Shown here piece by piece: positions 35,490 through 48,485 of a stretch of DNA of 64,000 nucleotides. Made by a program: the position numbers and the translations under genes. The notes beneath the pieces were generated by a model. That model was not told the origin of the DNA. It did not search any database and was given only the letters and a program-made list of their open reading frames with translations. The stretch is from Chaenocephalus aceratus (taxonomy: Eukaryota; Chordata; Actinopteri; Perciformes; Channichthyidae). Within the stretch, counting starts at the first letter, position 1, and each line of letters starts with the position of its first letter. Where the stretch lies: contig JAMFTG010000150.1 in the NCBI GenBank assembly GCA_023974075.1, positions 1 through 64,000 on the forward strand, in the 5' to 3' direction.

Positions 35490-36352
35490 TAGTGGTGCAC
35501 GATATTAGGAATTATGACGTCATCCCGATAAAAGTATTAATAGCCCCGATAATATACAATATATTTTTTGGATACAAAAAAAGAAAAAGTACTGCGGTGT
35601 GGGTGGATTGGGATGAGGGGCGCTTGTTTTTCACTCGGCTCCTCCCGTTTTGCCAGTACTGTGGTAATAGTGGATTAGGAAGAGGGGAGTTTCTCACAAA
35701 TCCAGCGCTCCCTAACTCATGCCTGGCTGTGACATAAATGGCGTGCGGCTGTGAAGCCAGGACCGTAAACAAACATGTCGTCGGTGGTATGGGACTTTTT
35801 CAAAGTTTCAGAGTTAGATAGTTCGCTTGCTATTTGTAACAGAGGCAATGCAGAAGTTCCACGAGGAGGGAAAAAGGCAACGAGCTATAATACTTCCAAC
35901 CTGATTAGTCGCCTGAAACATCGCCATGGCTACGATGGTGTGTTAAAAGCGTACGAAGACGCCTGCGCTGCTAAACTAGCGGCGAATCCAAAGCCAGCTG
36001 CAAAGGTCTCCCTTGAAAAAGAGATCTATGATCTCAATGGGACCAATCTGAATAAATAAAGGTTTGAAAGGCACCGGGGCTTTTACCTATCGACGAGGCT
36101 TTTGAAAAAGGCAAGAAGTTTATTTGGGAAAATAAATATGGTCACTTTGAAGTCAGAACTGTTCTTGGCTTTGTTTTGTTCATAGTAGTAATGCTCATGT
36201 CCTTTGCTCACTGCTAGTCTTTTTTTACCACCAGGTGTGCAAAAACTACAGGTACATTTAATATATATATTATATTATTATCGGGTATCGGTCTTGAGAA
36301 GCAGGAAGTTATCGGTATCGGTTTCAAAAAACCAATGTCGTGCATCCCTACT
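35490..36352 (+). mobile_element. hAT-like element with GTGCACGA ends
   Basis: Left AGTGGTGCACGATATTAGGA; right CCAATGTCGTGCATCCCTAC, with ATCGGTATCGG text near the right end. Carries the BED-finger frame at 35775-36059. Confidence 0.65.
35775..36059 (+). pseudogene. BED zinc-finger N-terminus of a hAT transposase
   Basis: A 94-codon frame reading MSSVVWDFFKVSELDSSLAI then CNRGNAEVPRGGKKATSYNT, SNLISRLKHRHGYDGV. The VW-FF start, RGGK, TSNL--HLK-H-like helix and H-x-x-x-H (KHRH) fit a BED finger; one expected Cys is replaced. The frame ends before any catalytic domain. Intact as a short frame, but no sign that it is a host gene. Confidence 0.65.
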
Positions 36353-36734
36353 TCAAACACACAGAAAAATCCCTTTCTGAGGTCTCTACAAGAAGACAAC
36401 GAGGAATATCACCCAAGACCTTTAAAAAGGAAGTCCCAAATTGTGTAGGACAATAACAATCATGCCTTTTTATACTAATGGATACATTTCATCGCAGCCT
36501 TTCCCAGATTCTGCTGCTCCAGTAGAAAATATCAAAGATTGGAAACATCAACACACAAGAGATCTACAAAACCAGAGCTCCCAGAGCCTTGGTTGATCCT
36601 TGGATTCTTATTGGATAAAACACCAGACGCAGCCGTACATTTTAACATTTATACCGTAATCAATATAAACTGATCATTGACACGTCTCTCCACAGTCTTT
36701 AAATGTCTTATAGAACATAACTAGTTCCACAGTT

Positions 36735-36812
36735 TCTACAACAGAGCCGGCCAGCTAACCAATCAGAGCAGACTGGGCTCTGGTTTCAGACAGAGGGTGA
36801 AAAGAGGCTATC
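36735..36812 (+). mobile_element. family-3 element fragment
   Basis: CAACAGAGCCGGCCAGCTAA, CCAATCAGAGCAGACTGGGC and GTTTCAGACAGAGGGTGAAA. Lies about 90 bp downstream (minus sense) of the CACNB4 exon at 36905. Confidence 0.7.
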
Positions 36813-36853
36813 TGAGCTAATTCTTCTCCGATGTTCACAGTTCATAATGCTCA

Positions 36854-37018
<165 letters not shown>

Positions 37019-37192
37019 TTATTTTCTGTTTTTCTGATCCTTCTTCTGCTTTCATTACTATATTCATCCCTAACTCTCGTCCACACTAAGTCAAGGTCAC
37101 CTTTCCTGCAGCACACTCCATTGAAACCAGGTTGTTGTCGTTGCTGCCTGTCTGCTTTATTAAACCAAACAACATACATAATGCATCAATAT

Positions 37193-37436
37193 ATAGGTAG
37201 GTAGGTAGGTAGGTAGTAGGTGGGTGGGTGGGTAGGTAGGTAGGTAGGTAGGTAGGTAGGTAGGTAGGTAGGTAGGTAGGTAGGTAGGTAGGTAGGTAGG
37301 TAGGTAGGTAGGTAGGTAGGTAGGTAGGTAGGTAGGTAGGTAGGTAGGTAGGTAGGTAGGTAGGTAGGTAGGTAGGTAGGTAGGTAGGTAGGTAGGTAGG
37401 TAGGTAGGTAGGTGGATGGATGGATGGATGGATGGA
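37193..37436. repeat. (GGTA)n tetranucleotide array
   Basis: TAGG/GGTA units over about 220 bp, then GGAT units at 37412-37436. Minus frames give Leu-Pro-Thr-Tyr repeats that are not genes. Confidence 0.97.
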
Positions 37437-38095
37437 TAGACAGAGAGATAGAGATATACATTAGAAAAGACATGTACCATAAAGGATACTCGATATAAAA
37501 TGTTCTTGATACGTTAGCATGTTCTATGAAAGACCGATACAGCAACAGAAATATAGACATCATATTACATTAAAATATATATATATTAGAGAACATCAAC
37601 GTTGCTAACCCCCACATAGAGTGACCCATTTTTATATGAAGCCAATTTGTCCCAGCTCTTGAGAAACAAAGGCGGCGACACTTCACCTGAGACGGGGGAG
37701 CAGGGGAGGAATATGATAAATGACATGACAGATTTTCACACTACAGTACGTGAGGCATCGTGTCCTCCTGTGACCTTGGAGAATCTGGGGTAAGTGGATG
37801 CATCCTTCTTAAATGTAATAAAACGCAGACTGCTGCTCACCTTGAATGATGACCCATGATGACGTCACCCTGACGAAATCCTACTTTTTCTGGATGTTTT
37901 GTTCTTTATGTTTTGCTTTAAATTTCAAATATTGAGCTACTCTTGAGTCAAACAACTAATCGATGAATTTACCTTTGGGATTCGCTGCTTTCTGCTTTAT
38001 TTACTGATGGGTTTACAGTTGAAATGATGAGTCAATTTACAAATAAGTCAATGAAAAGAAAATCAATCAGCAACTATTTTGATAATCAACTAATG

Positions 38096-38835
38096 GCGGA
38101 TTTCCACTGCAGGGCCTCGCTCGGCTTAGTACGGCATAGTTAGGCCTTATTAGGCCTGGCTCACTTTACAGTTTAGTAGCTGGGGCAGTAACTATAGTAA
38201 CGCAGTGTAGGCGGAGCCGTGACGTCATCTTCAATGCGAACCACAAAACCAACACAGCCGTTAGCTCTTAGCACTCAGAGCTCACAGCTCCTCGTATCTT
38301 TTCAGATACTAGACACAAGTTAAACAAGTCCAAACCATAGACTGCCTGTGTCATGGAGGATGCAGTCGCTGGTTTATTTATGTCTGTAGGCCGTTGCTGT
38401 GAGTGTGGACGTTCGGAGCATATACAACGTTAGCTTAGCCAATCTCCATTCAGAAAACACGCATTTTAAAAGGTTGTTCGCCTGCCGTCTGTCTGCAGAC
38501 TTGTCAAAGCATGAATTCATGGTTTTTACTAACCGGTATCAGTGTGTTGTTACTTCGGCATCATTTTGAAACGTGTGTTACAATTAAATCACGGTCAAAT
38601 ATGTTCATCTTGTTGTAGTTGTAGCACCGAGCCAGCGATTCTCTCTCTAGTTTAGCATACTCAGCCCGACTCAGCCCGTTTGTTGGCCCGGAAAAAACCT
38701 CGATTTTGGAGGGCCAGAAAAACGGTGAAAAAGTACCCGCTAGCCGGAACTACCCCTAGTGGAAACGCAACCAAAAAAGGGCCGGGTTTGGCACGGCACG
38801 CTTAAACCGTGCTACGCGCTGCAGTGGAAATGCGC
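38096..38835. mobile_element. TIR element with GCGGATTTCCACTGCAG ends
   Basis: Left GCGGATTTCCACTGCAGGGC and right CTGCAGTGGAAATGCGC are inverted matches with one mismatch over 17 bp. The interior holds paired GGCCTGGCTCA/AGCCCG-like pieces. 740 bp, non-coding, probably hAT-type. Confidence 0.75.
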
Positions 38836-40070
38836 AATAAATGTTTTGTGTTTAGTTCCTAAAATGCTAGACATTTGCTAGTTTCAATTTACACTGTTGT
38901 CTCAGTCATTGCTGTTCTTCTTTGAGATAGGTGATACAACACATTAGATGTTGGAGTCAAATAAAACATGATATTCAAAGGCCATATTCATTTTGGACAT
39001 TTCAAAGACGAGGTAAATGTAGAAAATAGTGTTTGAATGCAGCCTTACATATAATATATTGACTGATTCAGTGGGATTATATCGATGTGTAAACTCTCAG
39101 AGATTCCACCATTCGTTAGTTTCAATCCCTTTAATATTTCTTGTTGTATCAACTATCTATAAGTAAATCTGTAAAAAATTGCGCATGCGTTGAAGGACGG
39201 CCAAAGTACTGATTCGTAGATGTATAAATTACAGCCCTGTTCAGTATCTATAATGTTTGCTAAATGATGCTCCAGTGCAGAAAAGTCCATCTCTATTCCC
39301 TCCTTCCTCGTGCGGCACCAGTGGAAATCCATCAGAACATGCTTAATAATTAAGAACCCGATTTAATTTCCTTTTGAATAAATCAAACCCTCCCCATATT
39401 GCAGGACCTGTATTTGATTAACGATGACCCCTCGAGGCTCGTTAGGAGTGATGAGAAAAGCAGCTTGGGTGAAACAGAGGGCAGCACGGTGCGTTCACGG
39501 TCTCTGGGGTCTCTGGTCATTTCTTTAAATCAATGAGTGTAAATCAAGAGGTCAACAATGTCAGGGAATAATTTCCATAGATGTTCACCTTCCGCCCTCT
39601 GACGCAGATGCCCAGCCTGGGGCAGCATGCTATCTCCCTTAAGGAGGGGCTGCCCTAGCATTGTGTAGTTGTTGCCAGTTTGTGACCGGGCAACTCTCGG
39701 TCAGAGATAGTTACTGTTGTGGGACACCTGGAACACATCCTTCTCGGGGTGCAGACGACCCCGAGCCATAAGCGACAACACATGTGATTCAGTGTCCTCA
39801 GCTGTTTAGTCTATCTATTGAAGAACGTTGATTATTACACTCTGAACTAGTTCAAACCTGGAGCTACAGGAGGGGTCTTCAGAATTGATTGTGGCATCTC
39901 AACCGTGTGGTCAGATCGTGGCCCGTGACATGTCGTGTGAATGCTCCAAATAAACCGTCAGTGTTTGCCATCAAAGCTCCAGCTCTCCTCGTGTCTCTCT
40001 GAGTCCTGACTCCAATCGCTTCAGAAGTTTCCCCCACAAATAACCTATTGACCTCTAACACTGTTTTTCC
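38836..40070. other. CACNB4 intron, no gene
   Basis: No repeat family or conserved exon found. Confidence 0.5.
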
Positions 40071-40071
40071 T

Positions 40072-40690
40072 ATCAGGAGAGATGTTCACAAGATGTGTTG
40101 GTTTTCTATCAGGACTCTAATTATACCTTGCATTTCAAATTGTAACTTGTTTATCTTTAATATTGAATTACTCTTAATTACTATGAAGCTATTTTTAGCT
40201 CTTTACTTCTGCTGTAACAATGGAAACGTCCCCTCTGCGGGACGAATAGGTATTCTCTGAACTAGAAGACAGTAAGAAAGATGTTCATAAGATGTGTTGT
40301 TTTCCTATAAGACTCTTATCACGCTATTTTCTTATCAATATTAGGACTATGTTATTTTGCATTACACATAACTAGAAGACATTAAGACAGATTCAAGATG
40401 TGTCGTTTCCCTATCAATATAAGGACTCGTATGTTATTTCGCATTCAAAATAAGAGACATTTTCACACAATCTGTTGTTTTACTCTCAATATGAGTACTC
40501 TAATATTGCGTTAAAACAACTAGAAGACAGTAAGAGAGATTACAAATGTTTCGTTTCCCTATCAATATAAGGACGCTCGTGTTATTTTTGCATTACAAAT
40601 TTAGAGATTTTCACAAAATGTGTTGTTTTCCTATCAATATTAGTACTCCTAATCTGCGTTAAAACAACTAGAAGACAGTAGGACAGATGT
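40072..40690. repeat. diverged tandem repeat (about 90-190 bp periodicity)
   Basis: Words AACTAGAAGACAGTAAG, AGATGTGTTGTTTTCCTAT and CAATATAAGGACTC recur four to six times with drift. It stops at the CACNB4 first-exon donor. Confidence 0.75.
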
Positions 40691-40713
40691 CCATAATGCT
40701 GCCGTCGTCCTAC

Positions 40714-40776
40714 CTGGAACACGGGCTTCTGCATCCCTTCTCCTATCCCGTGTCGGGTGTAGATGTGCCGGGACAT
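40714..40776 (-). CDS. cacnb4: probable CACNB4 first coding exon (long isoform)
   Basis: Open frame ending ...GMQKPVFQ at a GTAGG donor (40713), phase 0, so it joins in frame to GNRGTF at 36988. I chose the ATG at 40776 (MSRHIYTRHGIGEG...), giving 21 residues, because it has a purine at -3 and lies in a GC-rich stretch with promoter-like composition. The frame stays open upstream to another ATG at 41025, which would add a low-complexity Pro/Gly-rich segment, and ATG at 40734 (MQKPVFQ) is also possible. The sequence does not resemble the mammalian first exon that I know, so identity rests on position, strand, donor and phase. Confidence 0.6.
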
Positions 40777-41060
40777 CTCCGCCAGTTCATCGGTCCAGGG
40801 AGGGGGCTGCCTCTCGGTTCCTCCCCACTGGAAGTGCTGCTGCTCCGGGGGAGGAGGAGGCCGGTGCACCGCCGCCTCCAGCTTGGCTCCGGTTTCCTCT
40901 TCACGACAACAGGGGAGGGGAAAGATGCGTCCCGGTCCCAGTCTGCGGAGGTTCTGCACGGATGAAGAGCCCCGCAGATCAGAGCGACCACAGATACTCC
41001 CCCCCCCCCCCTCATTCACCTTCACTGTTCACTCCCATCCAACTAGGCTTTAATGGTGCT
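40777..41060 (-). promoter_or_regulatory. GC-rich 5' region / possible CpG-type promoter of CACNB4
   Basis: Unlike the AT-rich DNA around it, 40720-41010 is GC-rich with many CpG and GGAGG/CCTCC motifs, and it lies directly upstream of the probable first coding exon on the minus strand. No TATA box is obvious. It probably includes 5' UTR. The poly-C tract at about 40999-41010 (poly-G on the sense strand) could form unusual structure or be an assembly weak point. Function is inferred from location and composition only. Confidence 0.35.
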
Positions 41061-41287
41061 GCATTCAAGGACAATGCAGACTTTTCAGTGCTGCAACTTG
41101 AGATGCGCATCCGAGGTTGACAATTGTGAAAAATCAAGACTTCACCCTCAACATATCACTGCGTTAACCTTATTGTACGTCGCTTTGGATAAAAGCGTCA
41201 GCTAAATGCAATGTAATGTAATTAACCCTTACATGAGCAATGAGATATCAATGTTATGTACAACTAATTAATGGCTATTTATCTAAC

Positions 41288-41750
<463 letters not shown>

Positions 41751-42884
41751 ACGCTTGACAATTATGAAAATCGAAGTATTTTCTAAACAAAATTCACCCT
41801 CAATCACATACATATTATGTGCAAATAATTGATTGCGGTTTTCTCCATAACCACTGTTTTTTAAACCCATATTATACATAAATACACCTCTATAAAAGCC
41901 CTGTTTCACTGTAATTACATCCAAATGACTCCGTTAGTACACCCACAGTATACCATTGGTGCATGTTAAACCGTATTACACCAATATTATACCCATGCAA
42001 CCCTGTAATTACACCCAATTTCCACAAGTGTAATCCTAATATCACATCCTTATTGCACTGTTATTGAACTCATTGTACACCTTAATACATCCCTATTAAA
42101 GCCCACTTTACAATTTTTTTTATAGATGTGTTTTAACGAACATGGTAGTTAAATGTTTTTCTTTTACCTTACAGTCTATTTTGTTTTCCTAGACTTGTTG
42201 AACAAGCAGCATTTGAAGGCAGCATAATTCAAATATCCTTGTGTATATATTCCTAAAACACAATAAATAAGAAACTGAACTAATCACATATCATATAAAT
42301 GTAATAGGCCATCTTAAAAATAAATGTAAATATTATTTATGAGGGAATTAAACAATTTACATGGTAAATAGATATATGCAAACATATATCAAGTATCTAT
42401 TACAGCATTTCAAGTCTAATCGAATAGCCCAAAACAATAACTTTCTGCGGATGGATTGCTGTGTTTCTCGCCTAAAAATAAAACAGGCCGGTTTTATCTC
42501 AGAAACGGAAGTAGGACAAACACAGATGATAACATCTCCTGTGCTCAGCAGACAGCACGACCAGCTGTGCCTTCCTAAGGACAGCCTGCAGCGTGTGGCT
42601 TCAGCGTTGTATTAAAGAGGAGGACATTCAGACCTGCATTTTGCCACCACAATAACACCGGCATTTAGAGAATGACCCGCGCGCCCTTTTGAGAAGTGAA
42701 AGGACTGAACTATAAAAAGGCCAAGTGCCGTGAATAAATCAGACCTTCTGACAAACGGTCGTATTATTATCTTGTTCACAGACAGCTGGTGAAGTGTGCA
42801 GGGAAAAGAAGAGAATAATTAGTTCCACAGTTTCTATTTTTATCTTCTTCCTCTTAATTGTATAAATGTAATTACTTGAAGAGG
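41751..42884. other. intergenic DNA between STAM2 and CACNB4, no gene
   Basis: Includes 41935-42080, where ATTACACCC-like words recur loosely. No exon recognised. Confidence 0.5.
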
Positions 42885-43141
42885 CTCTTCAGGGTTTTTT
42901 CAGTTATATCGAGTTTTTCTGCATAAATGGCCTGAAAAGTCTGGACTCCTTTAGGAGCAGTGACATCACTATGTAACACTCACGCTTCTATTGGCTAGCG
43001 CTCCAACATATTATGATGTCCAGCCAGTCAATCAGAGCAGACTGGGCTCTGGTTTCAGACAGAGGGTGAAAAGAGGTGGCTGCAGCACAGGCAGTGGTGA
43101 GAACATAAAGAGCTTTTTGAAGCATTAAAGCATGGAGACAT
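42885..43141 (+). mobile_element. family-3 element left part (host of array C)
   Basis: AGAGGCTCTTCAGGGTTTTT, GCTTCTATTGGCTAGCGCTC, AATCAGAGCAGACTGGGCTC and GCATTAAAGCATGGAGACAT lead straight into array C. Confidence 0.75.
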
Positions 43142-45397
43142 GTAGAGACCTACATACTGATATACACCTGAACATCAGCAGGAGAGGACTCTTTAAGTAG
43201 AGACACTACATACTGATATACACTGAACATCAGCAGGAGAGGACTCTTTAAAGTAGAGACACTACATACTGATATGCACCTGAACATCAGCAGGAGAGGA
43301 CTCTTTAAAGTAGAGACACTACATACTGATATACACCTGAACATCAGCAGGATAGGACTCTTTAAAGTAGAGACACTACATACTGATTACACCTGGACAT
43401 CAGCAGGAGAGGACTCTTTAAAGTAGAGACACTACATACTGATATGCACCTGAACATCAGCAGGAGAGGACTCTTTAAAGTAGAGACACTACATACTGAT
43501 ATACACCTGGACATCAGCAGGAGAGGACTCTTTAAAGTAGAGACACTGCATACTGATATACACCTGAACATGAGCAGGAGAGGACTCTTTAAAGTAGAGA
43601 CACTGCATACTGATATACACCTGAACATGAGCAGGAGAGGACTCTTTAAAGTAGAGACACTGCATACTGATATACACCTGAACATGAGCAGGGAGGACTC
43701 TTTAAAGTAGAGACACTACATACTGATACACCTGAACATCAGCAGCAGAGGACTCTTTAAAGTAGAGACACTACATACTGATACACACCTGAACATCAGC
43801 AGGAGAGGACTCTTTAAAGTAGAGACACTACATACTGATATACACCTGAACATCAGCAGCAGAGGACTCTTTAAAGTAGAGACACTACATACTGAAACAC
43901 ACCTGAACATCAGCAGGAGAGGACTCTTTAAAGTAGAGACACTATACATACTGATACACCTGAACATCAGCAGGAGAGGACTCTTTAAAGTAGAGACACT
44001 ACATGCTGATATACACCTGAACATCAGCAGGAGAGGACTCTTTAAAGTAGAGACACTACATGCTGATATACACCTGAACATCAGCAGGAGAGGACTCTTT
44101 AAAGTAGAGACACTACATACTGATATACACCTGAAACATCAGCAGGAGAGGACTCTTTAAAGTGAGACACTACATACTGATAAACACCTGAACATCAGCA
44201 GCAAGGACTCTTTAAAGTAGAGACACTACATACTGATACACATGAACATCAGCAGGAAAGGACTCTTTAAAGTACAGACATACATACTGATATCACCCAG
44301 AAGCGAGGAGGACTCTTTAAAGTACAGACACTACCTATGATATACACCTGAACATCAGCAGGAGAGGACTCTTTAAAGTAGAGACACTACATACTGATAT
44401 CACCTGAACATCAGCAGGAGAGGACTCTTTAAAGTAGAGACACTACATACTGATATACACCTGAACATCAGCAGGAGAGGACTCTTTAAAGTAGAGACAC
44501 TACATACTGATATACACCTGAACATCAGCAGGAGAGGACTCTTTAAAGTAGAGACACTACATACTGATATACACCTGAACATCAGCAGGAGAGGACTCTT
44601 TAAAGTAGAGACACTACATACTGATATACACCTGAACATCAGCAGGAGAGGACTCTTTAAAGTAGAGACACTACATACTGATATACACCTGGACATCAGC
44701 AGGAGAGGACTTTTAAAGTAGAGACACTACATACTGATATACACCTGAACATCAGGAGGGACTCTTTAAAGTAGAGACACTACATACTGATACACCTGGA
44801 CATCAGCAGGAGAGGACTCTTTAAAGTAGAGACACTACATACTGATATACACCTGAACATCAGCAGGAGAGGACTCTTTAAAGTACAGACACTACATACT
44901 GATATACACCTGAACATCAGCAGGAGAGGACTCTTTAAAGTAGAGACACTACATACTGATATACACCTGAACATCAGCAGGAGAGGACTCTTTAAAGTAG
45001 AGACACATACTGATATACACCTGAACATCAGCAGGAGAGGACTCTTTAAAGTAGAGACACTGCATACTGATATACACCTGAACATCAGCAGGAGAGGACT
45101 CTTTAAGTAGAGACACTACATACTGATAACACCTGAACATCAGCAGGAGAGGACTCTTTAAAGTAGAGACACACATACTGATATACACCTGAACATCAGC
45201 AGGAGAGGACTCTTTAAAGTAGAGACATGCATACTGATATACACCTGAACATCAGCAGGAGAGGACTCTTTAAAGTAGAGACACTACATACTGATATACA
45301 CCTGAACATCAGCAGGAGAGGACTCTTTAAGCAGAGACACATACTGATATACACCTGAACATCAGCAGGAGAGGACTCTTTAAAGTAGAGACACTAT
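43142..45397 (-). repeat. 57-bp minisatellite array C, about 39 units
   Basis: Inverted relative to array A, and about the same length. Contains local variant blocks: CTGAACATGAGCAGG with CTGCATACTG (43548-43690), CAGCAGCAGAGG (43740-43860), CTACATGCTG (44000-44070). Units at 44150-44340 are heavily damaged. The array exits into ATGAAACAAATATGAACCTG (45399), the family-3 right end. Confidence 0.97.
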
Positions 45398-46196
45398 GAA
45401 ACAAATATGAACCTGAGAATGAGCATCCGCAGGAGAATGTAAAAAGACCACCCTTCACACAGGTACATTTCTTTTTATTTCAAAGAATATTATACGTTTT
45501 GCTCCGTTTAAAAAAGCAGTTTTTAAAATCCTGAACTTTTCCTGGAATCTTTTTAAATATACAGAATTATACATCTGAGACTGAGTGACTCGCCGAACGT
45601 GTGTCCATGTCATCCTTTGATTCCTACAGAGAAACAAGGCTCCAGTGGTAAATAAATGTTTACAAGCTACGGCGCAATGTCAATGCCACCGTCGAAAAAC
45701 CAGGTATTTACAACTAATATACAAGCCTTCCACCACGAGGCGCGTCGAGCAGATATCCACAGTTTAGGCTGGAAACGATAACCATGGAGCGCCTGCGATA
45801 CACATGACTCAACGAGAGCGGCTCCTTCAGGTTCACCCAAAAACAAAACATCACCTTTTTTTATATTAACTAGAACATTGTCCCATTTACAGTTTGCTGG
45901 AAAATCAAAGTAAGCACGAGTTAGAATAATAATTACACATTCTCCAGCCATGTAAAGTATACATGTAGAAGGTCTCTATATATATAAATCAAAAGGACCA
46001 GACCATGACGATTTAGAAATTAGATGGAAAAAGTGAGTATTTGCATAAATAAAGTCGTGTTTCTGATGACCCCACGTGAAGATGAGGCAGGAAGGTGTTA
46101 ACGAGAGAATCATAAACATATGCAGCCGTTGTTTACATTAATAAACACACAAACAATTAACTATTTCACCCTAAAATCTGATGATCGATGTGAAAA

Positions 46197-46203
46197 CACA
46201 CAC

Positions 46204-46301
<98 letters not shown>

Positions 46302-46330
46302 ACACACACACACCACACACACACACACAC

Positions 46331-46416
<86 letters not shown>

Positions 46417-46429
46417 ACACACACACACA

Positions 46430-46477
<48 letters not shown>

Positions 46478-46506
46478 ACACACACACCACACACACACAC
46501 ACACAC
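46197..46506. repeat. (CA)n microsatellite, about 150 units
   Basis: CA tract with several one-base slips. In the probable long 3' UTR of STAM2 or just beyond it. Confidence 0.98.
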
Positions 46507-47577
46507 GTCAAATGCAACCAGACTTCGTTGCAAGGTTGTGAGTTGAAGTCTTTTTTTAGCCATTTACACAAATAGAACTGTTGATGTGGAAGTTGAACAT
46601 ATAGTTGGTACAGATCAGCGTTAGTGATGGCTGAAGAGGAATATGGAGCTCCTGTCTTTTTAACTGATGTACCCTAAAGCAAAGCGCTGCACCTCCCTGC
46701 AGATTTATTAACGGCTCACCAGCGTGTCCGTCTTTGAAAGGGACACAGCGATGCTCGGAGTGAAGGTGACTCAGAAACAGAACATTTAGGCCGTGTTCAC
46801 ATTAATGCAGACACATGATGTTCAGGCATCAAATGGGATCCAAAGCACACTAGCTAGGGCACTAGGATATTGTGCAGGACAGCTCCAAACAACACAGCTG
46901 TCCTTTTGCCGTCCTTACATCCATTTTGAGAGCGTTGTTTCGGATAGTAATGCACACGTCTCTGTCTCACAAGCATCTCACGGGACAGACGGGCTTCAGT
47001 TTGAATCCAACAGGCGAGCATGAAGACTCACGTGTCACTAGTTTATCACACACAGAGCTCCTTTTCACTAATGTATATCGTAGCGTGTTTTTAGTTTTAT
47101 TGGTTGCCTAAAGCATTTTAATTTAAAACAGTACGGAAGCAGAACATATCAAATGATTGAGTTAATTGGGAAAGTAGATAAAGAACCTTTTTTCGTATTA
47201 TCTTCATTAGTGTGGACCTTTCTTTCGCTAACCCAAACGGACATGTTGTGTGAATTCTTCGAAGCGGGGTCCATTCAAAAATAACAATCTTGGGGAGTAG
47301 CGTTGTGTGAACAATGCTAACTTCTTAGCATTATGCTCATAACATGGTCCTCTTCTTCCATGTTGACCTGCGATGCGTTCACTGTCAGCCGGGAAAAAGG
47401 AGCATTATAAGAGAGAGGAGAAATCTCCCGACGTCATGTTCAGCCTCATGCACACACACAGTGTCCTGATGAACAGCAGACCTCACACACACACACACCT
47501 CAGGTATTTCTGTCTCGAATGGTGTGTTTAGCTCATCAGGCACAACAATGTCTAAAGGAATGTCCCTAAAGCTGTTA

Positions 47578-47638
47578 TCACACACACCACACACTCACCC
47601 ACACACACACACACACACACAACCACACACACACACAA
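47578..47638. repeat. short interrupted (CA)n tract
   Basis: Immediately downstream (minus sense) of the STAM2 stop. Confidence 0.9.
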
Positions 47639-47718
47639 GGCAAGACAAACGAACACACCACTGGAAACAGACATATCCAAAATGTGTGTTGTGTTCAGGT
47701 CTGCGGTGTGTCGGAGTT

Positions 47719-47744
47719 TTAGAGCAGAGGCTGCTGATAGTACG

Positions 47745-47776
<32 letters not shown>

Positions 47777-47914
47777 GGAGCCTGGTGGGGGGGGGGCGCC
47801 ACAGGGTAGGCCCCCGGAGGCATGCTGGAGTTGTGATAGGTCGACATGTCCATGGCCACGCCGCCCTGGTGCGGGTAGGGAACCTGGTTCATGTACTGAG
47901 CGTTCATACCGCTG
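47719..47914 (-). CDS. stam2: STAM2 last coding exon with polyglutamine tail
   Basis: C-terminal exon of STAM2. After acceptor TTCTTCCAG at 47915 the frame reads SSGMNAQYMNQVPYPHQGG, then AMDMSTYHNSS, a Pro-rich stretch, ten consecutive Gln (CAG repeat at about 47745-47775) and ends AYYQQPLL with TAA at 47721-47719. The QQPLL terminus and the MDMS-Y-N motif are as in vertebrate STAM2. It accepts phase 2 (one nucleotide completes a Ser codon from the 49643 exon). The Tyr-rich tail is the region known in the family as the phosphorylated, Jak-associated part. The long Gln run is the notable departure: a pure CAG tract that may vary in length. Confidence 0.93.
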
Positions 47915-48485
47915 CTGGAAGAAAACACAGACATGGCGATTAGAACCAACAGCGAAACACAACGATGACAAATTCGATACGATAAAACTTTATTGGTCAG
48001 ATCAAGCCTGAAATGTGACTTGCATCACAGCAGCTCCATGTGTAACACCAACAGACACATATCAAGACACAATACATGAAAAACAAACAACAAACATTTA
48101 ACATAGCGGCTCGATCACCGAGAGAGAACCTGCTCAAAGAGCCGGCAGCGTGCGGTTGATCTGGATGCAGCTCGGAGAGGACTGACTGGAGCACAAAGGA
48201 TGCTTCAGACTGACTTTAATGACTCTACCCGTGGTGTTAAGAAAACAGTGTTCATAATTAGAAGATTGTAAACGTGAAAGATCTAAATTGCCAGCTTTAT
48301 TATTAATATTCGAATAGAAGAATGTATTGTCATTATAAGTACTTTTAAGGTGCCATCAAAGCGTTCAGAAAAGACAACATCCATATTATGAGCCTTTCTG
48401 CAGAGCTTCTCCTCCGTCATCCTTTCAGGTCCCGCTTACAGTGATTGTTATGTGTTAGAAAAATATCACTTGTCCCCCCCCCCCC

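Larger units (their letters stand above)
45474..47718 (-). other. stam2: STAM2 3' UTR and candidate poly(A) signals
   Basis: Below the STAM2 stop there is no further coding exon. Minus-strand AATAAA hexamers lie at 47101-47096, 46709-46704 and 45479-45474, so the 3' UTR could be about 0.6, 1.0 or 2.2 kb. The longer forms would include the CA tracts at 46197-46506 and 47578-47638. No GU-rich downstream element is decisive. The sequence between 46510 and 47380 is otherwise unremarkable single-copy-looking DNA. Confidence 0.35.

Noticed and set aside
37193..37411. Interstitial telomere-like array
   Set aside because: The unit is TAGG, not TTAGGG.
37160..37563. Leu-Pro-Thr-Tyr repeat frame
   Set aside because: Translation of the GGTA tetranucleotide array.
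40687..41053. Plus-strand open frames in the GC-rich region
   Set aside because: Shadows of the CACNB4 first-exon region; no splice-compatible partner or domain.
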